From a bacterium (GTDB taxonomy: Bacteria > Zixibacteria > MSB-5A5 > GN15 > FEB-12): a stretch of DNA of 7,967 nt. The position numbers were made by a program, and so were the translations under genes. The notes beneath the pieces were generated by a model. It did not search any database, was not told where the DNA came from, and saw only the letters and a program-made list of their open reading frames with translations. The stretch covers positions 1 through 7,967 of the forward strand of contig JAUXBJ010000054.1 in the NCBI GenBank assembly GCA_030619425.1. The letters are read 5' to 3'. Numbering within the stretch: position 1 is the first letter of the stretch; each line of letters starts with the position of its first letter. Shown here one piece after another: positions 1 through 6,842 of this stretch.

Positions 1-1098
1 ATTGATGACAAGAAAGTAAGAAACGCCGCCGATGCGATGGTGTCCAGCGGTTTGATCAATCACGGGTGGAGCTACATCAATATCGATGACTGCTGGATGG
101 TCAAGCCGGATTCGAAAGACTCCTTGCTGGCGGGTGAGCCGCGGGATGCCCGGGGGATGATCAACACCAACAAGAATTTTCCCGACATGAAAGCGTTGTC
201 GAACTATGTTCACAGTAAGGGGTTGAAGATCGGCATCTACTCCTCCCCCGGTCCGGTAACGTGCCAGGGTTACACGGCCAGCTACGAGTATGAGCAACAG
301 GACGCCCAACAGTATGCGAACTGGGAGATCGACTATCTGAAATACGACTGGTGCTCCTATGGCCGAGTGGCCGGAGGCAGTGATAGAACTGCCCTGATGG
401 CGCCTTACTTTGTGATGCGGGACGCACTTGACAATGTGAATCGCGACATTGTGTACAGCCTGTGTCAGTATGGAATGGGTGAAGTATGGAAATGGGGAGC
501 CGAAGTTGGCGGTAATTGCTGGCGCACTACCGGCGACATTACCGATACCTGGAGCAGCGTCGAGTGGATCGGTTTTTCTCAGGATGGTCTGGAAGAATAC
601 GCCAGGCCGGGACGCTGGAACGATCCGGACATGCTGGTGGTCGGAATGGTAGGCTGGGGACCGCAGTTGCATCCGACGTCTTTGACACCAAGCGAACAGT
701 ACTCGCACATCAGCCTGTGGTGTCTGCTTTCGGCGCCGCTGCTTGTCGGCTGTGACATGACCCAACTGGATGAGTTCACGCTGAATTTGCTGACCAATGA
801 CGAGGTACTTGAAGTGAACCAGGATCCGCTCGGCAAGCAGGCGAATCGTGTTTCGCAGATTGATGACCTCGAAGTGTGGGTAAAAGTGCTTGAGGACGGA
901 TCAAGGGCGGTCGGACTTTTTAATCGTCAGGATGACACAACCAGCGTGACGGCGATGTGGTCTGATCTGGATATTCAGGGGAAGCAGTTAATTCGTGACT
1001 TATGGCGTCAGAAGGATCTGGGAGTTTTCGAGGATTCGTTTACGGCGACGGTGCCCGGTCACGGAGTGGAATTAGTGAGAGTGCGGCGAGTTGAGTGA
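1..1098 (+). CDS. GH27 alpha-galactosidase, 5'-truncated by window edge
   Basis: Glycoside hydrolase family 27 enzyme, which removes terminal alpha-D-galactosyl residues from oligo- or polysaccharides with retention of configuration. The frame is open from base 1 (reads IDDKKVRNAADAMVSSG), so the first ATG at 37 is internal. The missing part should be the signal peptide, if any, plus the first strand carrying the family's usual PPMGWNSW motif. Family landmarks seen in order: YINIDDCW (substrate-binding Asp pair), IYSSPG followed by TCQGY, YLKYDWC with the nucleophile Asp codon at 346-348, SLCQYG, WRTTGDITDTW with the acid/base Asp codon at 535-537, and RWNDPDML. The (beta/alpha)8 barrel ends near base 860. 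The last 80 or so residues form the C-terminal antiparallel beta domain and end normally at TGA 1096-1098. Roles of the Asp residues come from family knowledge. The SLC motif favours alpha-galactosidase over alpha-N-acetylgalactosaminidase, but exact specificity is inferred. The next gene is convergent, so no operon partner is visible downstream. Confidence 0.95.
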   Translation: MDDKKVRNAADAMVSSGLINHGWSYINIDDCWMVKPDSKDSLLAGEPRDARGMINTNKNFPDMKALSNYVHSKGLKIGIYSSPGPVTCQGYTASYEYEQQDAQQYANWEIDYLKYDWCSYGRVAGGSDRTALMAPYFVMRDALDNVNRDIVYSLCQYGMGEVWKWGAEVGGNCWRTTGDITDTWSSVEWIGFSQDGLEEYARPGRWNDPDMLVVGMVGWGPQLHPTSLTPSEQYSHISLWCLLSAPLLVGCDMTQLDEFTLNLLTNDEVLEVNQDPLGKQANRVSQIDDLEVWVKVLEDGSRAVGLFNRQDDTTSVTAMWSDLDIQGKQLIRDLWRQKDLGVFEDSFTATVPGHGVELVRVRRVE

Positions 1099-1462
1099 TG
1101 ACGACATCTCTCGATTAACAATTGAGGCTATTAGCGAACCCTAAGTTGATTCTCGCACGCTGAAGCGCACTGCCCCCATCTCTTCTTCGCGTATACACCT
1201 CAAGGCTTGGGACCAATTTGGGACCACTCTCTGTCCAAAGTGGTCCAAATCAATCCAAAGCGATACATGAAGAATCGAAGCGTAAGCCTCTGCCCCGTTT
1301 TGTATTGTGTTGTGGTTCACTCGCATGCGGAATCGTCCGGGTCAGTTTTTGAGTCCCCACTGTCACGCACGTGGAACACCCTAACTGTCAATCCGTCAAA
1401 GATGTGCTTGGGTTTTCATCGACGCCGGTCACAGGTGGTCACATCTCGGCCACCCGCCTCTC
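1099..1462. other. Gene-free gap between convergent genes
   Basis: This 364-base gap separates the 3' ends of the GH27 gene (+) and the spermidine-synthase-like gene (-). Short open frames on both strands have no recognisable motif and no credible ribosome binding site. A weak hairpin (arms 1110-1116 and 1120-1126, one G-U pair, 3-nt loop) lies 11 nt after the GH27 stop, but it has no U-tract and is a poor terminator. The gap also contains the phased repeat cluster at 1207-1259, annotated separately. A 7-bp direct repeat GGTCACA occurs at 1427-1433 and 1437-1443, again with a 10-bp period. No canonical rho-independent terminator is seen for either flanking gene. Confidence 0.6.
1207..1259. 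repeat. Helically phased repeat cluster with an inverted repeat
   Basis: Two exact copies of TTGGGACCA lie at 1207-1215 and 1218-1226 (11-bp period). Three exact copies of TCCAAA lie at 1234-1239, 1244-1249 and 1254-1259 (10-bp period). The second group is in the opposite sense, since TTGGA is the complement of TCCAA. The second TTGGGACCA is also part of a stem-loop: arm 1217-1228 pairs with 1239-1249 with one bulged base around a 10-nt loop. Five copies spaced by one helical turn on a single DNA face resemble a multi-subunit binding site, such as an operator or recombinase accessory sites. No binding protein is encoded in the window, so the function is inferred. Confidence 0.6.
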
Positions 1463-3625
1463 TTAAGCCATCGCAGCGCTACGCTTCCGTGTGAAAAAGG
1501 ACAGAGCATAGAAGACAATTACCAGAAGAAGCAGGGCGTTTATCCCAACTACAAAGGACACCGACTCCAGAATCCCACCGACCGCAGCCCCGAGAAGATT
1601 CGAGCCGAAGGCAATATCCTTGAAGGGGGCCCTCTTGAAAGACTCTATGAAGATGATGCCGCCGAAGAAAATGGGTAAGTTGAGAATCACACTCACGGCC
1701 AGGGCCTTCTCCCAGTAACCCAGGAAATTGAACAGACTGAGGGGCAGCACGTAGACAATCAGGCAGGAAAGGCCCAGGAATAGATAGACCAGTTTCAAGT
1801 TACTCACTCTAAAGACCGACACGAACAGATTGGCCAGGAGGATCAGAATCAGGATACCGGTGAAAATGAACGAGTTCACCATCCAAGTCGATCCAAACAG
1901 CAGGGCGGATTTGCTGATGTTCTGGAACTCCAGCAGCAGAAAGGCCGCTCCGAGGAAGAAGAAGTGAAGATCGAGCCTTCGGCCCTTTCCCATGACCACT
2001 TTTTTCGCTATCACAAATAGGATGGACAGGACAAGCATAATACACAAGTGCATATTGGGGATGCCGGGTTTTTCGAGATAAAGGTAGGGCCAGTCATCAT
2101 CGGTCAGCTTGATCCTGGAGCCATCGGAGTCGACACTGGTGAGATATGCCTTGAAGTTTGTTGTAAACCGTGCCAACTGCGGATCCTCTTTTAGGGCGTT
2201 GCTTACAACGGTGCTGTCCTTGCCTATTACAAAGACCGAGCCGCCCCAACCGTATCGACCAGGTGGGTACGTGAAGACAAGCGGAGGAAACCCGAAGGAT
2301 TTCTGGAGCAAGTCATGCAAACGCTGTCTAATCCATCGCCTTTGGGCATCAAAGGCCACGGTCAGGACTCCGTCATCCTGCAGCCTCTCCCTCGCTTCCC
2401 GAAAGCTCTCAAGAGTGTAGACATAGTGATCGATGCGGGTGTTGTTGTAGGCTGAAGAATGGGTGTGGGCATCCAGAAGGCCAAACGAAATGACATCATA
2501 CTTCTGCTGCGACCTCTTAAGAAAAGAACGCGCATCGTCTATAATGACGTTCACCCGGGGATCGGAATACGGTTTCTCGGGGTGATAATCCAGCCCGATT
2601 TGGTGAATGCCGGGGTCGATTTCCACGGCGTCGACTGCCGCCACGTTGTTTCTCAGCGCGCCGGAGGCATCATTGCCGGCGCCGGCTCCCAGAATCAGCA
2701 CCCGCTCAGCATCCTTCTTGAACCGGTAAGGAATATCATACTGCGACAGCCGCCTTTTCGAGTCACTAAAAAAAGTCGGATTTTCACTGACGAATCGATC
2801 GGACAGGTCCATCAGGGACATGTAACCGGTGTTGTTTACGGTCACCATATAGCCCCGGTCAAAGGCCTGACCGCGGTATACCATGGAGTGTAGTTCGAGC
2901 TTCTGGTATGGGGACCACACAGTCCGGATACTATCACGCCCGTCGGAAGGGAAAAGGGCCATGAAGACCACGGTCGCCGCCAGTGCGAGAATGGAGATGT
3001 AGTTCAATCGAGAACGATCCGAATCGAACACGCTGAGTGTCAACAGAAGGAGCACGATCACGGCAAACCAAACCCAGGGTGGGCTGTAGATAAGAGAGAA
3101 GGCGCCAAAGCACCAAATTCCCACCAGGCTGGCAGCGACATTTATTGAGTAGGCGACAACGGTGTTTCTATGGTCATCCAGCAAGCGGCCGAGAAGCTGG
3201 CCCAAAGGCACAAAAACCACGAGTACGGCGAAGAATATTACGAGCGTAGAGATCATTCCAAGAACGGTCATATGAAAGGTATAGCCCGAGCTGGCCTCCT
3301 GCCATATAAGCGAATCAGTGAAAGCGCTGAGTAGGAGTGGAACGTCTCTGAAAATATGAAGCTCCCGGCCCTGTATCTGGAAAACCAGCGGCAATTTGAT
3401 CATTAGGACGAGGCTCGCCAGCGCTATGGCTGTGACCCAGATAAGGATTTTTCGCTTGGAGAAATAGCAACCCAGGCCGATCCCCAGGAAACACGAGAGG
3501 AGTACGAGATTGTTGACGTAGGCGAAGATCCTTGCTTCGGTTGACAGCCAGCGGATTAGGGCAATCTCCGCAAAGAGCATGACGAAGCTCACCAGAAAGA
3601 TGGCAATGGTCCGTCTGCGGTTCAT
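1463..3625 (-). CDS. Polytopic membrane protein with spermidine-synthase-like domain
   Basis: Large integral membrane protein of the type often annotated 'spermidine synthase-like', 720 residues from ATG 3625. Numbering here is from that ATG. About seven hydrophobic helices fill residues 5-225. A soluble Rossmann domain occupies about 226-525, and about six more helices run to the C-terminus. The soluble part shows a SAM/dcSAM-type glycine loop (LGAGAGND, 312-319), VEID (334-337) and DDA (363-365), followed by YDVISFGLLDAH (376-387). In true spermidine synthases the last motif is YDVIxxDxxD. Here the first catalytic Asp is Gly382 and only the second (Asp385) remains, so aminopropyl transfer is doubtful and methyl transfer or ligand sensing is possible. 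Conserved family blocks DWPYLYLEKP, FLLLEF, LLFGSTWMVN and FGSNLLGAAVGG flank or follow the soluble domain. The frame stays open upstream to TTG 3658, which is an alternative start. ATG was preferred because MNRRR sits directly before helix 1. Neither start has a clear Shine-Dalgarno. The gene appears to have its own promoter (3707-3735). Substrate is unknown. Confidence 0.85.
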   Translation of the reverse strand: MNRRRTIAIFLVSFVMLFAEIALIRWLSTEARIFAYVNNLVLLSCFLGIGLGCYFSKRKILIWVTAIALASLVLMIKLPLVFQIQGRELHIFRDVPLLLSAFTDSLIWQEASSGYTFHMTVLGMISTLVIFFAVLVVFVPLGQLLGRLLDDHRNTVVAYSINVAASLVGIWCFGAFSLIYSPPWVWFAVIVLLLLTLSVFDSDRSRLNYISILALAATVVFMALFPSDGRDSIRTVWSPYQKLELHSMVYRGQAFDRGYMVTVNNTGYMSLMDLSDRFVSENPTFFSDSKRRLSQYDIPYRFKKDAERVLILGAGAGNDASGALRNNVAAVDAVEIDPGIHQIGLDYHPEKPYSDPRVNVIIDDARSFLKRSQQKYDVISFGLLDAHTHSSAYNNTRIDHYVYTLESFREARERLQDDGVLTVAFDAQRRWIRQRLHDLLQKSFGFPPLVFTYPPGRYGWGGSVFVIGKDSTVVSNALKEDPQLARFTTNFKAYLTSVDSDGSRIKLTDDDWPYLYLEKPGIPNMHLCIMLVLSILFVIAKKVVMGKGRRLDLHFFFLGAAFLLLEFQNISKSALLFGSTWMVNSFIFTGILILILLANLFVSVFRVSNLKLVYLFLGLSCLIVYVLPLSLFNFLGYWEKALAVSVILNLPIFFGGIIFIESFKRAPFKDIAFGSNLLGAAVGGILESVSFVVGINALLLLVIVFYALSFFTRKRSAAMA

Positions 3626-3706
3626 TACGGTTTCGTCGTTAGGCACTGTCACACCCAACTACGTCTGCCGTTCTGAGCGGTTTACACACTGGATCCATAA
3701 GCGGTA

Positions 3707-3735
3707 ATGATACAGCACGAACAGCAGAAGTTCAA
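3707..3735 (-). promoter_or_regulatory. Putative sigma70-type promoter for the spermidine-synthase-like gene
   Basis: On the minus strand, TTGAAC (-35, 3730-3735) is followed by exactly 17 bp and then TATCAT (-10, 3707-3712). This is close to the TTGACA-N17-TATAAT consensus. It lies in the 170-bp gap downstream of the PH-domain gene. The predicted transcript would start near 3700, giving a leader of about 75 nt before ATG 3625, or about 40 nt before the alternative TTG 3658. It implies the gene can be expressed independently of its upstream neighbour. Assigned by inspection only. Confidence 0.45.
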
Positions 3736-3795
3736 GGTTATTTCTGCAGGAATCTCAGCCATTCACGATAGGCCGCAGCTCATTGGCTGCTAAGC

Positions 3796-4344
3796 TCAGC
3801 TATTGCTTCTTTTCTCGAGTTTCACCTCAATACGCAGCAGAGAGTCTCTGATTTCCGACAGCAAAGAACTCGCGCCAATCGGCTCCTGACTCACTTCCGG
3901 AGGAGCCGAACGGGATGAGGCCACAGAAATAACATCGCGCTGATTCAAGACGGCTTCCCGAAACGATTTCGCATCTATGATGCCCGTCAGCGAAACCAGA
4001 GCACCTTGCGCAGACTGACCTGCTGTCTCTACAGTAAGTTTGTACAGGCCAAAATGACGCATGATGGGTCCCTGGACCATTCCCATGTCCGTGATTTTTT
4101 CGAGCGGGATGGTCTTCTCGGTTCGAATGAAGATTCCTTTTCTGACCTTGAGTGCCTTATCAGTCAGCAGGCAGCTCATCCTATCCAGGTAACGTTTGGT
4201 GAACACCAAGCCGATTGGAAACCAGAGAAGCAGCAAGGGGATCCCAACGATGGTGTAGACCAGAATCAGAGCCCCGGATAACAACCAATAAGTACACACC
4301 TTCGTGTTGAACTCAGCTTTTCTTATGTACTTTTCTTCATTCAT
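3796..4344 (-). CDS. Small membrane protein with bacterial PH domain (YdbS/DUF304-type)
   Basis: A 182-residue protein. Residues about 18-49 form a hydrophobic hairpin of two membrane helices. Residues about 58-136 form a bacterial pleckstrin-homology domain (bPH2), recognised from the pattern CLLTDKALKVRKGIF, then EKTIPLEKITDMGMVQGP, then RHFGLYKLTVETAG. Bacterial PH proteins of this type sit at the inner membrane with the PH fold outside the bilayer. Their molecular roles are mostly unassigned, so no function is claimed. After the domain comes a Ser/Pro/Glu-rich linker (142-158), then an amphipathic, probably coiled-coil helix (about 159-178, SEIRDSLLRIEVKLEK) that could mediate oligomerisation. 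Start: the frame also opens at TTG 4350, but GGAAAGG at 4354-4360 is 9 nt from ATG 4344 and only 3 nt from the TTG, so the ATG is chosen. A small hairpin (arms 3775-3779 and 3786-3790) follows the stop but lacks a U-tract. Confidence 0.85.
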   Translation of the reverse strand: MNEEKYIRKAEFNTKVCTYWLLSGALILVYTIVGIPLLLLWFPIGLVFTKRYLDRMSCLLTDKALKVRKGIFIRTEKTIPLEKITDMGMVQGPIMRHFGLYKLTVETAGQSAQGALVSLTGIIDAKSFREAVLNQRDVISVASSRSAPPEVSQEPIGASSLLSEIRDSLLRIEVKLEKRSNS

Positions 4345-4353
4345 GTTCAACTG

Positions 4354-4360
4354 CCTTTCC
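4354..4360 (-). promoter_or_regulatory. Ribosome binding site deciding the PH-gene start
   Basis: GGAAAGG on the minus strand, 9 nt upstream of ATG 4344. The alternative TTG start at 4350 would be only 3 nt away, which is too close for normal initiation. Confidence 0.5.
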
Positions 4361-4555
4361 CAGTTAATGCCGTGATGAACTGCGGCACAGCCGTCAGTTC
4401 TGTACGTTCAAAGACAATTCGGACAGGTGGAACTGAAAACTAAGATACTGTTTGTTTGATGGCAACTTTTTTTGCGTAAGTAAGTGGTTGACACAATATG
4501 TAATGCGCTGACGGCCAATCACGTACGTTTCTTGGGTTTTCGGATTTTAGGTCCC

Positions 4556-4576
4556 TGGTGGGTTGCATTCCCACCA
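4556..4576. other. tRNA T-arm-like hairpin, possible tRNA remnant or attachment site
   Basis: A perfect 7-bp stem TGGTGGG/CCCACCA encloses the 7-nt loop TTGCATT and is followed by CTTCGGCA. Read on the plus strand, GTGGG-(7 nt)-CCCAC is the geometry of a tRNA T-arm, and the bases after it resemble a tRNA acceptor 3' strand. The loop departs from the T-loop consensus TTCRANY at its third and fourth positions. No matching D-arm, anticodon arm or 5' acceptor strand (GCCGAAG) is found upstream, and no CCA follows. It is therefore not an intact tRNA. It may be a decayed 3' end, such as integrases leave behind, or a plain hairpin. Confidence 0.3.
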
Positions 4577-4727
4577 CTTCGGCAGTAGTGAAGGATAACG
4601 TGTTGCCCCATCCGTGCGCAATAGTGAAAATCGTTCGTGATGTCCTTGTGAACAATGCCCTCTGTTACCTTGGTGTGGCGAACTTCTGACAGCCTCCACG
4701 CGGATGGGCCGCTCGGCACATGTCATC

Positions 4728-6047
4728 TCAGAAGAAGTAGCGTGCACGAAACTCTATCTTCCAGTCGTTTACCTTGTCGCCGTACTCGGTGTCATCGCCT
4801 CCGAACAGAACACTGAACCGGGACCGCAACTCCAGGTTCTCAACACCGCTGTAGCTGACTTCAGGAATGAGATTGAACGAACCATCATCCAGATTCAGGA
4901 TACTGAACAGAGCGGGGGTCACGTAAAGCCATCCGAAGGGTTCTTTTTGGGATGCCTTCAGGTAAAGGTAATTCCGCATGAAGTTGGGCAGTTGGTAACT
5001 CGAAAGGTCGGGGCGGGCGGCAATCAGTCGGGAGTCATCGGCATCGTCGATAAAACGAAACAAATCCTCGGCTTCCTTCTCGGTATATCCTTTCCCATTG
5101 TGGTAATACTCGAAGATCAACGTGGTATTGGTGGGCGTCAGATAGCGGACTCCCGCCAGAAAACTAAAGGCATCACACTCATCCGGCGTGATGATTCCGT
5201 CTGCACCAACGACTCTTTTCTCGAAATCGGTTATGAGCGCCGCTTCTCCATGCACTTCAAAGTTGGTGGTGATGTTCCGGGAAACGGTAAGACCATACCG
5301 AACGGTTCGGCTTCCCGAAGACAAGGCCATCAGATCGATGTCGGTGTCGTGGAGCAGGAGGTAGAGTTTGCCGGCCACGTTGACGTGATGCTCCTCGCCG
5401 AAAGCAGAGTTGATATCGTCAGAAACCGGCAGGAGCACCCCGGTGAAAGCGACGGTCTTGAGCGGTCCGGAGAAGCTCTTCACGATGTCCGCAAGCGCCA
5501 CCCAATAACCGGCCAGCGACAGATCGGGATCCGATGGATTCTTGCTCCGGCCGACGAAGTTGGTGGGGTTCCAGGCGTACCCCTTGCCCCACCGCAGCAA
5601 TGTTTTCCCCACGGTAACGTAAGCGTTGGAACTGACCTGCCAGGAAAGGTTGCCCTCGTAGAGAAGGGCGTCGTCGTGCCATTCCTTGCCGTCATGGCTC
5701 TGCTGCAACATGCCGAGGGCATACGCCTTGAATGGTCCTTGCTGAAAGGTGAGCCCCGCCTGGAGTTCCACGCCGCCCTGCAGACGATAGGCATCCTCCT
5801 CTTGCCCGAGAAAACCGAGCCGGTACAGCGCAGCATCCCGATCCAGCCCCGCATAGTCCACATTTCCCTGCAGGTAGCCGTCGAGCGACCACGGGGATTT
5901 TGTGAACTCCTTGATGTCGAAAGAAAAGTCGTCAACCCCGGCAGAACGGCTCGCCTCCTGGGCGGAAACCGGACGGCATATCGCCAAGATGAGAGAGAGC
6001 CCCGCCGCGACGGTTGCTACAACTAATCGCTGCGGAATGAGAGTCAC
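4728..6047 (-). CDS. Outer-membrane beta-barrel protein (DUF1302-like), last gene of trans-envelope operon
   Basis: A 439-residue exported protein. Residues 1-29 are a signal peptide cleaved after VSA (RPVSA|QEA). Cys24 lies inside it, but LAIC is not a proper lipobox. The rest is alternating polar/aromatic strands separated by acidic loops, and it ends in RARYFF with a terminal Phe, the usual C-terminal signature for Bam-dependent barrels. A distinctive block VGKTLLRWGKGYAWNPTNF (145-163), then NPSDPDLSLAGYW (170-182), is reminiscent of DUF1302-like barrels found next to LolA-like proteins. The family name is tentative. Long acidic stretches (for example 320-345) would be extracellular loops. 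The GTG start at 6047 overlaps the upstream TGA by 4 nt (GTGA), with no strong Shine-Dalgarno, so translation is probably coupled to the LolA-like gene. Context suggests it is the outer-membrane receiver or conduit for cargo moved by the permease and LolA-like protein; this is inference. Confidence 0.85.
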   Translation of the reverse strand: MTLIPQRLVVATVAAGLSLILAICRPVSAQEASRSAGVDDFSFDIKEFTKSPWSLDGYLQGNVDYAGLDRDAALYRLGFLGQEEDAYRLQGGVELQAGLTFQQGPFKAYALGMLQQSHDGKEWHDDALLYEGNLSWQVSSNAYVTVGKTLLRWGKGYAWNPTNFVGRSKNPSDPDLSLAGYWVALADIVKSFSGPLKTVAFTGVLLPVSDDINSAFGEEHHVNVAGKLYLLLHDTDIDLMALSSGSRTVRYGLTVSRNITTNFEVHGEAALITDFEKRVVGADGIITPDECDAFSFLAGVRYLTPTNTTLIFEYYHNGKGYTEKEAEDLFRFIDDADDSRLIAARPDLSSYQLPNFMRNYLYLKASQKEPFGWLYVTPALFSILNLDDGSFNLIPEVSYSGVENLELRSRFSVLFGGDDTEYGDKVNDWKIEFRARYFF

Positions 6048-6053
6048 CGCAGC
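6029..6053 (-). promoter_or_regulatory. Hairpin spanning the stop/start junction of the operon
   Basis: A perfect 7-bp inverted repeat (GCTGCGG/CCGCAGC, arms 6029-6035 and 6047-6053) with an 11-nt loop would form in the minus-strand mRNA. The first G of the GTG start of the outer-membrane-protein gene closes the stem. The remaining UG of that start and the overlapping UGA stop of the LolA-like gene lie in the loop. A ribosome finishing the upstream gene would have to open it, so it could enforce coupled initiation. The structure is seen in the sequence; its role is inferred. Confidence 0.4.
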
Positions 6054-6784
6054 TCGTCAATCCGGGGCAGGAAGTTCAGGGTGAACGTCTCGTCGCTGAA
6101 CTCGCGGGCCTTGATTTCGGCAAACACCATCACGGAGCGATACCCTTTCTGCAGGGGGCTGTCCGTCTCCAGCACGCTGGGTCGGACGAGTCCGCCGCCG
6201 AAATCCTTGGTCTCGCTGTAGTGGAGAGTCTTTATCAGAATTCCCGTCGATGCGTGACACCGAATCTCTGTGGGGATGACGGTTTTCTTGTCGACCAGCA
6301 TCACGAGCCGTTCGTAGGCCACCGATCCTGAGTTCGCCTTGAGCTTCAGTATATAGTGGTCCTCCTCCTCGCTGGACGAATCGACGGAATACTCGTTCGA
6401 AAAATCAAGTCTCAGGATGTCGGAATTGTTGAACACGCCACCGACGATCGACTGCAGGCTGGTGATGCGAAGGGGCTTGCCGATGTTGGGCAGGTAGAGC
6501 CACATGTTGTCCTCAAGGCGGAGCGTACTTCTTCCCTTCTCACTGGCCGGTGAAAGGAAGAGGGCAGCCATTCGATCCTGACCCTTCTTGATCGTGTAGA
6601 GCACGAATTCCTTCTTGCTGCCGTCCGGCTCGATGTTGATGAGCTTGCGGTACATCTCGTAGGACTCGGGATTGAGGTTGCGGTCTACCTGATGCAGGAT
6701 CGCTTCTCCGTCGAGGGCGTGGGTCAGCGGAGAGATACCGATTAACGCAGTTGCAATTATGATCGCGGCGAGGATTTTATTCAT
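6044..6784 (-). CDS. LolA-like outer membrane lipoprotein-sorting family protein
   Basis: A 246-residue periplasmic protein. Residues 1-23 are a Sec signal peptide (LTHA|LDG) without a lipobox. The mature part matches the LolA_like (outer membrane lipoprotein-sorting protein) family: an N-terminal helix (DGEAILHQVDRNLNP), a half-barrel of strands, then the diagnostic DNMWLYLPNIGKPLRI (92-107), SIVGG and SDILRLDFSNEY (121-132) blocks. Further strands carry KTVIPTEI (167-174) and FTLNFLPRIDELR at the end. Length is normal for the family. Such proteins bear a hydrophobic cavity able to shield acyl chains; the specific ligand is not known. It is a distant relative of the canonical LolA chaperone, not LolA itself. 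ATG 6784 is fixed by AAGGAG 7 nt upstream. It sits 58 nt after the permease gene and overlaps the barrel gene by 4 nt, so the three are almost certainly co-transcribed. Confidence 0.9.
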   Translation of the reverse strand: MNKILAAIIIATALIGISPLTHALDGEAILHQVDRNLNPESYEMYRKLINIEPDGSKKEFVLYTIKKGQDRMAALFLSPASEKGRSTLRLEDNMWLYLPNIGKPLRITSLQSIVGGVFNNSDILRLDFSNEYSVDSSSEEEDHYILKLKANSGSVAYERLVMLVDKKTVIPTEIRCHASTGILIKTLHYSETKDFGGGLVRPSVLETDSPLQKGYRSVMVFAEIKAREFSDETFTLNFLPRIDELR

Positions 6785-6791
6785 CTTCCCG

Positions 6792-6797
6792 CTCCTT
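6792..6797 (-). promoter_or_regulatory. Ribosome binding site of the LolA-like gene
   Basis: AAGGAG on the minus strand, 7 nt upstream of ATG 6784, the strongest Shine-Dalgarno in the window. It lies in the 58-nt gap after the permease stop and shows the LolA-like gene has its own efficient initiation site. Confidence 0.75.
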
Positions 6798-6842
6798 CGT
6801 GTCGTTTGGCTGGCAGTACCGCCTTATCTTTATCCGGCTCCA

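Larger units (their letters stand above)
4345..4727. other. Gene-free region between PH gene and outer-membrane-protein gene
   Basis: This 383-base region is visibly AT-richer around 4441-4550 than the operon to its right. Overlapping short minus-strand frames at 4440-4747 have no recognised motif, signal peptide or ribosome binding site, and are not called as genes. Structures seen: a TGGTGGG/CCCACCA hairpin (4556-4576, annotated separately), an 8-bp inverted pair CCCATCCG (4607-4614) / CGGATGGG (4701-4708), and a 7-bp pair CTTCTGA (4683-4689) / TCAGAAG (4728-4734) that includes the stop codon of the outer-membrane-protein gene. A run of seven T occurs near 4464-4470 but follows no hairpin. 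The promoter of the PH gene should lie in the left part; no convincing -35/-10 pair was found. No classical terminator for the right-hand operon is visible. Confidence 0.5.

Noticed and set aside
1141..1494. Short frames on both strands in the convergent gap
   Set aside because: They cross the phased repeats and the 3' end of the membrane-protein gene, lack ribosome binding sites and show no family features.
2109..2893. Plus-strand frames of 103 and 144 codons
   Set aside because: Both are antisense to the Rossmann domain of the spermidine-synthase-like gene, whose motifs are clear on the minus strand.
4488..4515. A perfect TTGACA (-35 hexamer) on the plus strand at 4488-4493
   Set aside because: No -10-like hexamer lies 16-18 bp downstream, and no plus-strand gene follows.
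4440..4747. Three overlapping minus-strand frames of 66-71 codons
   Set aside because: No recognisable motif, signal or Shine-Dalgarno. They overlap each other in different frames and run over inverted repeats. No decayed family could be named either.
5979..5981. Possible lipobox cysteine (Cys24) in the barrel protein's signal peptide
   Set aside because: The residue before Cys is Ile, not Gly/Ala/Ser, and a good signal peptidase I site (VSA|QEA) follows five residues later.
4704..6026. A 440-residue open frame on the plus strand, almost as long as the barrel gene
   Set aside because: It lies antisense to the barrel gene over nearly its whole length. The minus-strand product has a signal peptide, barrel pattern, terminal Phe and operon position, while the plus-strand translation shows no recognisable domain. 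It is a shadow of codon bias.
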